A stretch of 64,000 nt of DNA from Bacteroidota bacterium (lineage in GTDB: Bacteria > Bacteroidota > Bacteroidia > AKYH767-A > OLB10), in NCBI GenBank assembly GCA_016721435.1, contig JADKIC010000010.1:1-64000 (forward strand). Reading direction: 5' to 3'. Below the pieces are notes generated by a model. It had not been told where the DNA came from. It saw only the letters and a list, made by a program, of their open reading frames with translations, and searched no databases. Positions 9,710 to 20,071 of the stretch are shown here, in pieces; position 1 is the stretch's first letter, and every line of letters starts with the position of its first letter. A program made the translations under genes and the position numbers.

Positions 9710-12670
9710 TTAATACTTCACCACCTTCCCCGAAATATTATCCTTTTCAGTAATTAAATTAACAATATAGATTCCGGCGTTCATTCCTTTTGCGGGGATT
9801 TCCATGTTGAGTTTTCCGGTGGTAATTTCATGCGTAGGTTGTTGGTAGATGATTCTTCCGCTGAGATCCATTAAGCGCAATTGGCCATGGGTGCCCCGGA
9901 GTTTTTCGGCGTGGAGGAGAATGTTTTCTGTTGAAGGATATACGGGTTTGGAAAATTACATCGGCAGTGATGGAAGAGGGGAGTCCGACGGTGGAGAAGG
10001 TGTCGCAGGCGGAGGTGTCGATGCAATTGCCATAGGTGACTGCAACGGCGTAGCTGCCGGATTGGGTGGGTTGAAAGGTAGACTTCGTTGCTCCGTTGAT
10101 AGCCGAATTGTTTCCGCAATCGATCCATTGATAGGACGAGCCATTAGCTGTGGTTTGTAATATGGATGAAGATTGAGAAACTGTATTTATAATACTGGAA
10201 ACAGTTAGTTGAAGTTCAATTATTGAATCGCAACCAACACTTGTAATTAATTTTTGTTGATAGGTGCCATCGTTATAATACAATACACCGTTTAGTGAAT
10301 AGGCGTCCCCATTGCAAATACTCGCAGTAATAATGGTTGGTGGCATAGAACAGTTTATAACAGTATTACTGGTAGTATTTGTAATCACAGGCGCATTAAA
10401 ATCGAAGAAAATATTGGCAGTGTTTTCAATTAGGCTACCAATTGCAAGGCTGTCCTTAGCGCGTATTTTATATTGAACATACCCATGACTAGCCAGTTCG
10501 TTTGAATTACTATCGGGCAAATTGATATGAGGAAAACTGAATTTTACTAATCCATCATTATAAACCTGCGTGAGTGGTTGATGACTATAGCTTAACAAAC
10601 TAAATGTAGACCAATCTAAAGATGCACTCAAAGTATCTGTGATATAAATATGTTCAGCAGATGCGGTACCTGTATTTTGAAAACGGATTAAATACGTAAA
10701 CCAGCGATCACCACTAATATCTAAAGTAGCGTTTGGAAATGCTGTTTTATCATTAGGATCAAAACTTCCTACCACCGTAAAACATTGAGATAATAAATTA
10801 TTGTTGTAATTTATTCCAAAGCCGGAGTGGATATGGAAACTTGAATACAAATTTGGCTTCCTAATGCAGCAGTTGTATCTACCAAAATATTAAAATTGAA
10901 ACTACTGTCATAACTTACTAATCCAAAATCAGCAACATTGTAAGTAAGAACATTTCCAATTGTATTATTGGGTGTTAATGCACCAAGGGCAGGGGAAAAA
11001 TAATTGCAAGCACCGGTAATAGTGATGACCACTGTTCCGCTTATTCCGGTCGCGCAATGAGCACCAAAATAATTAGAGTAGTCGCCTGCTTGAATTTTTA
11101 CCCCGCGTAGACTTGCTGGTCTAGGTGCGTCTAAAAAATTGTTGTGACGGCTAAGTCAATATCTTTGCATATCAAACCAAAGTCCCGATCGTATTTCATG
11201 GAATCAACAGCAGAAATGGTATCTAAATAAAAGCCTTGAGGAGGACAATTTACTTCAAAGGGCAAACCTGTTGTATCGAATTCAGTTTTATAAAAATCGA
11301 AAGAAAAAGTATCGAAATCATAATCACCATATCCATTTGAATAGGTTTGTTGGTCTAACACTCCATTTTTATAAAGGTTCAGTTTTTGGTTTTTGAAAAC
11401 TATATCATTGGGCCCTATACTGCAACTCGTGTCTTCGTCAATATATGTCTTTCCTTCATTATTCCATAGTACATCGCAACCATTACTGTTGAAGGTATGC
11501 AAAGTGGATAATCGTTATAGCCGGGTCGCTGTAATTTAGGACACTGAGGTGTGAAAAGCAATTAATATTTGTATTTGTAAAATATAAGGTGTCAATATAG
11601 TTTAAATTAGGAAGACAAGCTATAGGATTATTACTGACCGATAGATAAACTAGAGAATAAGGAAATTCTGGAAGGCTTATGAGTTGGTTTTTTTTTGACA
11701 ATCAAGTTCCTTTTAAGGAATTGGAGGGAGTGTAGGGAAGGGTGGTGAGCAGATTTTCCTGACATTGTAGAGATAGTAATTTTGGTGAAAGCACTGTAAG
11801 TTGGTTACTTGGTTCTGATTACATATCAGAAACTCTAGTGTTGAAGGTAGTTGAGGTAAATTTGAAGTTGGTTTTTTGACAATAAAGTTTTTAGAGTAGG
11901 AGGAAGTGTAGGAAGAATGGTGAGCAGATTTTCATAACATTCTAGATTTTGTAAAACAGGGGAAGCACAGGTAAATTGATTATTTGGTTCTGATAGCATT
12001 TCAGATACTTTAATGTTGAAGGAAGTTGTGGTAAACTTGTTAGTTGGTTATTGAAGCAGTAGAGATGTGTTAATGTATCTGGTATTGATGGTAAAACCGA
12101 TATTTGATTTTGCTAATATTTAGTGTCCTTAAACCTAATGGACGTGCGGGTAGCGATGTAAGCTGGTTATTATTACAAACTAATCTTTGCAAATTAGAAG
12201 ATAGTGATGGCAATGAAGTGAGTAAGTTATTACCACAATAAAGTATGCCTAAATTTGCATTCAATGTTGGTAATGAAGTGAGTAAGTTATTATCACAATA
12301 AAGTACAGATAAATTTGCATTCAATGTTGGTAATGCAGTGAGTAAGTTGATGAGCAATATAGATTTATTAAAGAGGCGGTAAATTTGTTAGTAAGATGTT
12401 ATTACCTACAATATAAATTACTACAATTAGTAAAAAATTTCTATTCCATTAGCTAATAATTCCTAAACCTTCTACTGAAATAATCGTAGCATCCAACACA
12501 TCCGGACAAGTCGGATCAATAGAATCCCCCACCATACAACTTCCGAAATTTTGGTTGAGGTATGCTCTAAAAGCGGAATCCGGAATATAAACCAACTGCG
12601 CATCCACATCCGTTCTCATTCCGGAAAACAGCGTAATCAAAAAAAGTAATCTGAGTAATTGTTTTTTCAT
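9710..12670 (-). CDS. Leucine-rich-repeat surface protein with T9SS type A sorting domain, paralog B (frameshifted)
   Basis: A secreted or surface protein paralogous to the gene at 6400-9690. The signal peptide MKKQLLRLLFLITLFSG is followed by YIPDSAFRAYLNQNFGSC and MVGDSIDPTCPDVLDA. LRRs of about 21 residues (LNANLSVLYCDNNLLTSLPT) occupy roughly 12450-11600. Next come FNSNGCDVLWNNEGKTYIDE (about 11480) and SFDPNDKTAFPNATLDISGD (about 10760), then a domain ending FFDFNAPVITNTTSNTVINC. One GCDSIIELQLTV unit and YQWIDCGNNSAINGATKS come before the type A sorting domain, which ends SGKVVKY at 9710. The long frame 9828-10850 is intact, while the LRR part is broken several times. Only one GCDSI unit is seen here against several in paralog A. 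Confidence 0.78.
9714..10170. repeat. Duplicated 3' segment of the LRR protein genes (copy B)
   Basis: Partner of the segment at 6404-6850. It carries the same C-terminal module and type A sorting domain, with only scattered substitutions and small indels between the copies. The intact ending here (GKVVKY stop) shows where paralog A should end. Confidence 0.8.
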
Positions 12671-13024
12671 GATACTTGTTTTAAAAATACTTAAGTATAA
12701 ACTTATATTTTGGTGAATTTATAGGTTTAATTTCTTTTAAAGATAACCTTTTCATTAAATCAGGCCGTTATCGATCGGTTGAAATTTTTAGGTTCAAAAG
12801 CTCTTTTTCGGGAATTTGGTCCGGGTTCGGAAAAGGGGATTTTGGGCCGGAATTCGTGAAAGAGTGGTTCAAAGGGTGGGCTTAAACACTTGTATACGAT
12901 TATTAATTGACTGAAAATCAGATAGGTTAACCTATAAGGGCGATTTTGGAGGGATAGGCTATTGGTTAAAATTCTCTTATTTTGCGCCGCTGATAATAAA
13001 TACTGAAACACCCAAAAACCCCTG
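12671..13024. promoter_or_regulatory. Divergent intergenic region upstream of topA and LRR paralog B
   Basis: This 354-base gap separates two divergent genes and should hold promoters for both. On the plus strand TTG at 12962-12964 precedes TATTTTG at 12978-12984, one base short of the TAnnTTTG consensus, about 40 bases before the topA ATG; this is a plausible but imperfect promoter. For the minus-strand gene I see only AT-rich sequence without a clear match. No credible gene lies inside. Confidence 0.4.
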
Positions 13025-15622
13025 ATGGCAGATAATTTAGTGATTGTGGAGTCGCCGGCAAAGGCCAAAACTATTGAAGGATTTCTTGGTAAGGATTTTA
13101 CCGTGAGATCGAGTTTCGGGCATGTCCGTGATCTGGTGAAAAACGATAAAGCGATTGACGTAGATAACGATTTTGCCCCTCAGTATGAGGTGAGTGAGGA
13201 TAAAGCGAAGGTGGTGGATGAACTGCGTCGTCTGGCGAAGAAAGCGAAGATGGTCTGGTTAGCGACGGATGAGGACCGTGAGGGAGAAGCCATCTCCTGG
13301 CATCTTTATGAATCACTCGACTTGAAGAAAAGTAATACGAAACGTATTGTTTTCCATGAGATTACGAAGAAGGCCATCAAGGACGCTGTCGATAATCCGC
13401 GCTTTATTGATATGCACCTGGTGGATGCTCAGCAAGCCCGCCGGATCCTGGATCGTTTAGTGGGTTTTGAACTTTCGCCTATCCTGTGGAAGAAAGTGAA
13501 GCCGAGTTTATCGGCCGGTCGTGTGCAATCGGTTTCTGTCCGACTCATTGTAGAGCGGGAGCGGGAAGTGGAGGCGCATACCAGTGCATCCGCGTTCCGG
13601 GTGATTGCTATTTTCAGAGTGAAGGATAAGAAAGGTAATCTCTCTTCTCTGAAGGCTGAACTTCCGCAACGTTTTGCGAAGATGGGCGATGCAGAAGCTT
13701 TCCTGAAAAAACTGATTGCTGCTAATTTCTCTATAGCCAACCTCGAAGTAAAGCCTGCAAAGAAAACGCCGGCTGCTCCTTTTACCACATCTACACTGCA
13801 ACAGGAAGCTTCCCGTAAACTGGGATTCAGCGTGGCGCAAACGATGGTGGTGGCTCAGAAACTCTACGAGAGCGGGAAGATTACTTATATGAGAACAGAT
13901 TCGGTGAACCTTTCTCAAACTGCCCTCGATGCTGCACAGGCCGCTATCACCAAACAATACGGAAAACAATACTCGCATACCCGTCAGTACCGCACCAAGA
14001 GCGCGAATGCACAGGAGGCTCACGAAGCGATTCGTCCGACCTATTTTGAGATGAATACCGTAGATGGTGATAATTCAGAGCGCCGCTTGTATGAATTGAT
14101 CTGGAAGCGTACCATTGCCAGTCAGATGGCCGATGCGCAGTTAGAAAGAACGATTGTAAGTATCTCCAATGATAAGTCGAAGGAAATGTTTACCGCTACC
14201 GGCGAGGTGATTCGTTTCGATGGATTTTTAAGAGTGTATATGGAAGGCACCGACGATGAAAACGAAGAAAATGAAAGCGGACTTTTACCACCGCTTGAAA
14301 TAGGTCAATCCCTCGATTTAGATGTGATGACCGCCACAGAGAAATTTTCGTCACCCCCTGCCCGTTATACGGAAGCAAGTCTGGTGAAGAAGCTGGAAGA
14401 ACTGGGCATTGGTCGTCCTTCTACCTATGCACCCACCATCTCCACCATTCAGAAAAGAGGATATGTGATCAAGGAAGATCGCATGGGCAAGGAAAGGAAG
14501 TATTCTATTGTCACGCTGAAGGATGGAAAAGTGAGCAGTGAAGTGAAGATGGAAAAGTACGGAAGTGAGAAGTCGAAGATGTTTCCTTCCGATATCGGAA
14601 CAGTAGTAACCGATTGTCTGGTTGCGAATTTCCCGGTCATCATGGATTATAATTTCACCGCTACTGTAGAAAAAGATTTTGATGAAATCGCAAACGGTCA
14701 TCTCGTATGGTCGAAGATGATCAAGAAATTCTATGGTCCTTTTCATAAATCGGTAGAGCAAACGGAGAAGCATAGCGAGCGGGCAACCGGAGAACGTGAG
14801 TTGGGAACTGATCCGAAGTCGGGCCGGAAAGTGATTGCACGTATCGGACGTTTTGGTCCCCTGGTGCAGATCAGCGGCGATGATGATGAAGAGGTGAAAC
14901 CACAGTATGCGAAATTAAGAAGCGGTCAGCGCCTCGAGACCATCACCTTTGAAGAAGCCATGGATCTTTTCAAAATGCCGCGCAATTTGGGTAAATATGA
15001 GGACGAAGATATCATCATCGGTATCGGACGTTTCGGACCCTATGTAAAGCATGTAAATCTCTTCGCTTCTCTCACGAAGGAAGATGATCCCTATACTATC
15101 GATCTCGACAGAGCCATTGAACTCATCGAGATAAAACGCAAAACAGAGCGCGAGCGGATCATTAAAGTTTTCAAAGATCGTCCGGATGTGCAGGTGTTGA
15201 AAGGCAGATGGGGACCCTATCTTGTTGTAGACGGTGGTAACTATAGAATTCCAAAGGAGAAGGAAGCCGAGAAATTGAGTCTGGAAGATTGCCTGGAAAT
15301 TTCAGCGAACTCCAAGCCAAGCGGAGGAAGAAAGGGCGGAAGATTTCAGAAGAAAAAGCCTGCTGAAACCACGGTGACCCGGGCCGCTGCAACCTCCCGT
15401 CCGACAGCCAAGAAAGCCGCCGCGAAGAAATCTCCTGCAAAGAAAACGGCAGCGAAGAAAACGGCAGCAGTAAAATCAGCTCCTGCAAAAGCCGCACCCG
15501 CGAAAAAAGCAGCCGCGAAAAAATCTCCTGCAAAAAAAGCAGCGCCTGTAAAGCCATCTCCCGCAAAAAAATCTCCCGCTAAGAAGTCTCCTGCAAAAAA
15601 AGCAGTCAAGAAGAAAAGGTAA
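13025..15622 (+). CDS. topA: DNA topoisomerase I with Lys/Ala-rich C-terminal tail
   Basis: A type IA topoisomerase that relaxes negative supercoils through a transient 5'-phosphotyrosine link. The TOPRIM domain begins LVIVESPAKAKTIEGFLG and contains the acidic motif ATDEDREGEAISWHL. The catalytic Tyr is residue 288 in ITYMRTDSVNLS. QEAHEAIRP and GRPSTYAPTISTIQKRGYV are also present. Instead of zinc fingers the C-terminal part has three repeats of the type IGRFGPLVQ, IGRFGPYVKH and GRWGPYLVVDG. From about residue 795 a tail of repeated AAKKSPAKK and AAKKTAAKK units resembles eukaryotic histone H1 tails and probably binds DNA non-specifically. All 865 codons are intact, in contrast to neighbouring genes. 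The next gene starts 26 bases later and may be co-transcribed. Confidence 0.97.
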   Translation: MADNLVIVESPAKAKTIEGFLGKDFTVRSSFGHVRDLVKNDKAIDVDNDFAPQYEVSEDKAKVVDELRRLAKKAKMVWLATDEDREGEAISWHLYESLDLKKSNTKRIVFHEITKKAIKDAVDNPRFIDMHLVDAQQARRILDRLVGFELSPILWKKVKPSLSAGRVQSVSVRLIVEREREVEAHTSASAFRVIAIFRVKDKKGNLSSLKAELPQRFAKMGDAEAFLKKLIAANFSIANLEVKPAKKTPAAPFTTSTLQQEASRKLGFSVAQTMVVAQKLYESGKITYMRTDSVNLSQTALDAAQAAITKQYGKQYSHTRQYRTKSANAQEAHEAIRPTYFEMNTVDGDNSERRLYELIWKRTIASQMADAQLERTIVSISNDKSKEMFTATGEVIRFDGFLRVYMEGTDDENEENESGLLPPLEIGQSLDLDVMTATEKFSSPPARYTEASLVKKLEELGIGRPSTYAPTISTIQKRGYVIKEDRMGKERKYSIVTLKDGKVSSEVKMEKYGSEKSKMFPSDIGTVVTDCLVANFPVIMDYNFTATVEKDFDEIANGHLVWSKMIKKFYGPFHKSVEQTEKHSERATGERELGTDPKSGRKVIARIGRFGPLVQISGDDDEEVKPQYAKLRSGQRLETITFEEAMDLFKMPRNLGKYEDEDIIIGIGRFGPYVKHVNLFASLTKEDDPYTIDLDRAIELIEIKRKTERERIIKVFKDRPDVQVLKGRWGPYLVVDGGNYRIPKEKEAEKLSLEDCLEISANSKPSGGRKGGRFQKKKPAETTVTRAAATSRPTAKKAAAKKSPAKKTAAKKTAAVKSAPAKAAPAKKAAAKKSPAKKAAPVKPSPAKKSPAKKSPAKKAVKKKR

Positions 15623-15648
15623 GACCATTTTCGCAGCAATAACCCCAC

Positions 15649-16823
15649 ATGCTTGAAGCGTATTTCGATCCGGTTTCACCCGATATTATCAGAGGAATTA
15701 AAAGTCCTTACCCTCCTGATGCCTTAGGTCAGCATGTCCAGGCCTATACCACCGATTCCGGTTTTCCCTCTTTCGAAGGAGCACGGCTGGCTATTTTGGG
15801 AGTAGGGGAGGAGCGGGGAAGTATCGGCAATGCAGGTGCTGCACAAGGTCCCGATTTTATCAGAGAACAATTTTACAAGCTAAAGAAGCATCAGCAAGGG
15901 CTGCATTTTATTGATCTCGGCAATTTAAAGATCGGTCATAGCCTGAACGATACCTATGCTGCCATAGCCATCGTTGTCACTGAATTGCTTTCTGCACATA
16001 TAGTACCCGTTATATTAGGCGGTAGTCAGGATATTACTTACGGACATTATACCGGCTATAAAATTGCCGAGCAGATCATCAATATTGTTTCCATTGATTC
16101 CCGATTTGATTTAGGTATTCCGGAAGAGAGTCCACCAATAGTGAAACCTATCTCGGGAAAATCATCCTTGAGCAACCCAACTATCTTTTTAATTTCAGCA
16201 ATCTAGGATACCAGACTTATTTTACCGGCGTAGAAAATGTGGCGCTCATGAAAAAACTGCATTTCGAAACGCATCGACTGGGACAAGTACAAGCGGATAT
16301 TCAGGAGACAGAACCCATCGTCAGGAATGCCGATCTGATCACAGTAGACATCAGTGCTGTCCGGCAAAGTGACGCTCCCGGCCATGCCCATCCCTCCCCG
16401 AATGGTTTTTACGGCGAAGAATTATGTCAGATCCTCTTATATGCCGGATTAAGTGATAAGTGCACCGGGCTCGGATTATATGAGTACAATCCTTCCTTCG
16501 ACCGGCAGTCGCAAACGGCGAAGCTTTATGCGCAGGCCTTATGGTATTTTTTTGAAGGGATGGGACAGCGTAAAATGGATTTGCCGTTGAGCAATCCCAA
16601 CAATTACATTACTTACAGGGTCGCCTTCGAAGAGCTGGAACAGGAAATAACTTTTATTAAGAGCATGAAGAGTGACCGCTGGTGGATGAAGTTACCCACT
16701 GATGGCACCAAGAACCGCTACCTGAGCCAGCATCTGCTCCCTTGTTCCTACAAAGACTATCAGCAAGCCTGCAGCAATGAAGTGCCGGAACGTTGGTGGA
16801 ATGCCGTGCATAAAATGGTTTGA
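15649..16823 (+). CDS. Arginase/formimidoylglutamase-fold protein with degenerate metal site (one frameshift)
   Basis: The ureohydrolase fold is recognisable from LAILGVGEERGSIGNAGAAQ, a GGSQD loop, SIDSRFDLG and a final Asp-rich strand VDISAVRQSDAPGHAHPSP. Active arginase-family enzymes bind two Mn ions through GGDH, DAHxD and DxD motifs. Here the first His is Gln, DAH is DSR, and the last DxD is DIS. At least three of six ligands are therefore missing, and catalysis as an ordinary ureohydrolase is unlikely. One extra base near 16132 breaks the frame; across it the protein continues TNSETYLGKIILEQPNYLFN and FSNLGYQTYFTGVENVALM. About 391 codons in total. Homologues often lie near gldK in Bacteroidota, suggesting a non-enzymatic or altered role, but that is inference. 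Confidence 0.8.
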
Positions 16824-17705
16824 CCGAGATACCGCCCTTACAGGACTTATGTGAAAGGTAAGGCATTTTAATAATTACGGATATTGATCACCGTTGTACT
16901 TTTTTTCAGAAGGTTCCGGTTAATTTATTCCACTTTTTTTTCCTGACATGTACCTTTTATTGCGGTGTTTTCAATTTACTAAAGCATTTAGATTGACAGG
17001 GACATATTGTTTACGGCTATTAAACCCATATACCTTAAAGCTTCTGTCGGCAGGCGCACCTGTGCAAGAAGTTTCGGTCATTAGACACAGATAAACGGAG
17101 ACTATTTCGCTAAAGTTTCGAATTCCAAAGAAAACACGTAATTCACAGTAGTTTTGAATAAAAGACAATTCGGATAATTAAATCTTCTGTTTAAACGCCG
17201 CGACCGCCGCGAACCCGCCGCGAACGCAGCGTTTACATTTGGAGTCTTTACTTCTCCCGGAGATGTTTTAATTTCTATATTATCCATTATACCTGCTCTT
17301 AGTGCAGTTAAAGGAGAAAACCATTAACTTAACCTGCTGAATTCAGTTAGCTTATAATTTCAATCGTGAATGCAGGTACACGTCAGGAGAAGGTTCCGGT
17401 CAATACATTCCACCTTTTTTAGAAACAAGTTCATAACAAAATCGGAAAATCAGGGGAGAAGAGGAGGTCCTGGTTGTGAAAAATATAGCAAAAATTAGTG
17501 ATGCATACAATATTAGTAACTCATTATCAACACATTTCAAAAATATTCGGAATTAAACATCTGCAATGAGCAAATAGCTATTTTAGTCCCGCCCAAGAAT
17601 GGAAGCCGGCGGTGAAAAAAAATGTCTTAAACTTCGTTTTTGGGTTTGTTATTATTATTTACTTACTTTATCCCCCCAATTGAACCCGAAATCGAAACTA
17701 TCTGT
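16824..17705. other. Long intergenic region before porP, with a 33-bp imperfect direct repeat
   Basis: I find no believable gene in these 882 bases; the short frames lack any family signal. Two direct repeats with the core AGAAGGTTCCGGT followed by AAT-rich sequence and ATTCCAC-T-run lie at 16908-16940 and 17388-17420, 480 bases apart. A CG-rich patch (CCGCGACCGCCGCGAACC) at about 17196-17230 stands out against AT-rich surroundings. The right end should contain the porP operon promoter: TTG at 17646-17648 followed by TACTTTAT at 17664-17671 is a partial match. Confidence 0.45.
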
Positions 17706-18620
17706 ATGAAGAAACTTTTAGCGGTAATAACAGCAGGATGTATCTCCACACTTGCACTTGCACAACAGGACCCACAGTTCAGTCAAAACATGTTTAACAA
17801 GTTGTGGGTAAATCCAGCCACTGCCGGAAGTAATGAGGCGATTTGTGCCAGTCTCTTATACAGGGCACAGTGGGTAAGCTTTGACGGAGCCCCGAAATCC
17901 GGAGTGCTGGCCATCGATGCCCCATTATTCAATAACAAGCTCGGTTTAGGCTTAACCATAAATACTGACGAAATCGGTTTCGAGCAAGGATTAACAGCGA
18001 AGTTGGCTGCTGCTTACCGGATGGATGTCGGCAACGGTAAATTATCGTTAGGCGTAGATTTCGGTTTGCTGCAGAACACGATTGATGGTAAGTTCACTGC
18101 TCCTGATGGTGTAGCGAATGATCCTGCCATTCCACAGAACGCAGTGAGCGGTACGGCCTTTGATTTAGGAGCAGGAGCGTATTACCAGAGTGAAAAGTTT
18201 TATTTCGGACTTTCTTCCACCCACTTGATGGAGAGTGAGCTGGACCTGGATAAGTTTTCAAAAGAATACAAGAGACATTACTATGGAATGATCGGATATA
18301 CCCTGGAGTTATCACCAAGTGTATCCTTAAAACCGATGATATTTGTAAAGAATGTGACAGACAACACCACGATTGATGTGAATGTCAATGCACATTTTAA
18401 TAATAAGTTCTGGGCAGGTTTATCCTGGAGAAATGAAGATGCGGTAGTTGGAATGTTAGGTATTACGCTCATCGAGAATCTGCGATTGGGCTATGCTTAT
18501 GATTTCACCACTTCTGAATTAAAAGATTACAGCGATGGATCCCACGAAATTATGTTGGGATATTGCTTCAATGTCAAGAAAAGAATCCCGGTTTCAATCA
18601 GAAACGTAAGATTCCTCTAA
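17706..18620 (+). CDS. porP: PorP/SprF-family T9SS outer-membrane protein (operon copy)
   Basis: An outer-membrane beta-barrel of the type IX secretion system. I prefer the ATG at 17706 over upstream codons because it gives a clean signal peptide (MKKLLAVITAGCISTLALAQ). The mature start QQDPQFSQNMFNKLWVNPAT and NEAICASLLYRAQWVSFDGA is the PorP/SprF signature. The rest alternates amphipathic strands such as NNKLGLGLTINTDEIGF and ENLRLGYAYDFTTSELKDYS, and ends with the family motif SHEIMLGY. 304 residues, normal length. It sits directly upstream of gldK, matching the porP-K-L-M-N arrangement of Porphyromonas. It is therefore probably the core PorP, in contrast to the adhesin-linked copies at 26924-27865 and 62229-63152. 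Confidence 0.9.
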   Translation: MKKLLAVITAGCISTLALAQQDPQFSQNMFNKLWVNPATAGSNEAICASLLYRAQWVSFDGAPKSGVLAIDAPLFNNKLGLGLTINTDEIGFEQGLTAKLAAAYRMDVGNGKLSLGVDFGLLQNTIDGKFTAPDGVANDPAIPQNAVSGTAFDLGAGAYYQSEKFYFGLSSTHLMESELDLDKFSKEYKRHYYGMIGYTLELSPSVSLKPMIFVKNVTDNTTIDVNVNAHFNNKFWAGLSWRNEDAVVGMLGITLIENLRLGYAYDFTTSELKDYSDGSHEIMLGYCFNVKKRIPVSIRNVRFL

Positions 18621-18755
18621 TAATTAGAAGATATCCGTATCACAAAGAAACTATCTTTGAAATCAAACGTATCATCCTACCGGAAACGTGGCATAATAAA
18701 CCAAAGTTTTCGACGTTGGATGATAACGTTTCCGGAACCCAAAAGCGAACAAAGC

Positions 18756-20057
18756 ATGAAAAACCTGATTATTGCTTCCCTCGCACTGCTGCTACTAAGC
18801 AGTTGTGGAGGCGGTAACCGTGGTCAATTGGTGGGGGTACAAGGGCGCGAGAGATGGTATCAGGCCGATCCTTATGGCATGGTATTTATCCCTCAAGGCT
18901 CTTTCAACATGGGTCCTAGTGACCAGGATGTTCCTTACGCCCAAAACGCAATGGCAAAGACTGTGTCGATGCATGCGTTTTACATGGACAACACGGAGAT
19001 TACCAACAATGAGTACAGACAGGTTGTGTATTGGGTGAGAGATTCCCTGGCACATCGTCTGCTAGGTGGTGATCATGTCACCGAGGAAGGGGAGTATGGA
19101 GAGCGCATCAACTGGGATGAGCGGATCCGATGGGACGACGAAGAGAATGTGGAAACACTTTCTGAGTTGTATCTGCCTGAAAGCGAGCGTTTCTATCGCA
19201 GAAAGGAAATTGATTCCCGAAAACTAAACTTTGAATATTACTGGATTGATCTGGTAGCTGCTGCTCAGAAAGACTTCAGCCGCGACCGTGATCCTGCATC
19301 CGGAAGTCTGGCCAATCGTCCGCAAGGCCGAACCGACCGCTCCGTTTATATTAAGAAGGAAATCATCAATGTATATCCCGATACTTTGAGTTGGGTACAT
19401 GATTATACCTATTCCTTTAACGATCCTATTACAAAGGCTTATTTCTGGCATCCTGCCTATGATGATTACCCTGTAGTAGGTGTAAACTGGTTACAGGCGA
19501 AGGCTTTTTGTGTGTGGAGAACGCAATTGCTCTGCAGTTATATGGAAAATGTGGAGGAGACCTATGTACAGGACTATCGTTTACCTACAGAAAGTGAATG
19601 GGAATATGCTTCCCGTGGTGGTTTAGCTAACAACCCGTACCCCTGGGGCGGACCGTATACCAGGAACAGCAGAGGCTGCTTCCTTGCTAACTTCAAACCT
19701 TTACGCGGAAATTATATTGACGATGGAGGTTTCTATACAGTGAAAGCCACAGCATACTGGCCGAATGATTATGGCTTGTATTGCATGGCCGGAAACGTAG
19801 CAGAATGGACCAGCAATGCCTTCGACGAATCAGCCTATAGCTTTATACATGACCTGAACCCGGACTATACTTACGATGCAAAGGATACAGATCCTCCTGC
19901 ATTGAAAAGGAAAGTCATCAGAGGGGGATCATGGAAAGATGTCGGATATTTTATGCAGACCGGCACCCGCAGTTATGAATACCAGGATACTTCGAAAGCC
20001 TATATCGGTTTCCGTTGTGTGATGGATTTCCTTGGTCGCGACAAAGCTGACTTCTAA
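18756..20057 (+). CDS. gldK: Gliding motility/T9SS lipoprotein GldK (PorK)
   Basis: An outer-membrane lipoprotein that, with GldN, forms the periplasmic ring of the T9SS. The ATG at 18756 gives MKNLIIASLALLLLSSC, with the lipobox Cys at residue 17 followed by GGGNRG. The body is a formylglycine-generating-enzyme-like (SUMF1) domain: GMVFIPQGSFNMGPSDQ, MDNTEITNNEYRQ, VVGVNWLQAKAFCVWRT, YRLPTESEWEYASRGG, GLYCMAGNVAEWTSNAF, RKVIRGGSWKDVG and GFRCVM. The fold is structural in GldK, not enzymatic. 433 residues, intact. It follows porP by 135 bases and precedes gldL by 109 bases with an intervening hairpin. Confidence 0.95.
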   Translation: MKNLIIASLALLLLSSCGGGNRGQLVGVQGRERWYQADPYGMVFIPQGSFNMGPSDQDVPYAQNAMAKTVSMHAFYMDNTEITNNEYRQVVYWVRDSLAHRLLGGDHVTEEGEYGERINWDERIRWDDEENVETLSELYLPESERFYRRKEIDSRKLNFEYYWIDLVAAAQKDFSRDRDPASGSLANRPQGRTDRSVYIKKEIINVYPDTLSWVHDYTYSFNDPITKAYFWHPAYDDYPVVGVNWLQAKAFCVWRTQLLCSYMENVEETYVQDYRLPTESEWEYASRGGLANNPYPWGGPYTRNSRGCFLANFKPLRGNYIDDGGFYTVKATAYWPNDYGLYCMAGNVAEWTSNAFDESAYSFIHDLNPDYTYDAKDTDPPALKRKVIRGGSWKDVGYFMQTGTRSYEYQDTSKAYIGFRCVMDFLGRDKADF

Positions 20058-20071
20058 AAATAACTAAGCAG

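Noticed and set aside
9849..10160. 103-codon plus-strand frame rich in Gly/Val/Asp
   Set aside because: It is antisense to the conserved type A sorting domain of LRR paralog B, which explains the sequence fully.
6400..12670. LRR genes as true pseudogenes
   Set aside because: The breaks are of the same small-indel type as in essential neighbours, the two copies disagree in break positions, and a 340-codon stretch is intact; sequence error is more likely, though real decay cannot be excluded.
12760..13068. 102-codon minus-strand frame overlapping the topA start
   Set aside because: It overlaps the conserved topA N-terminus and the promoter region and shows no recognisable domain.
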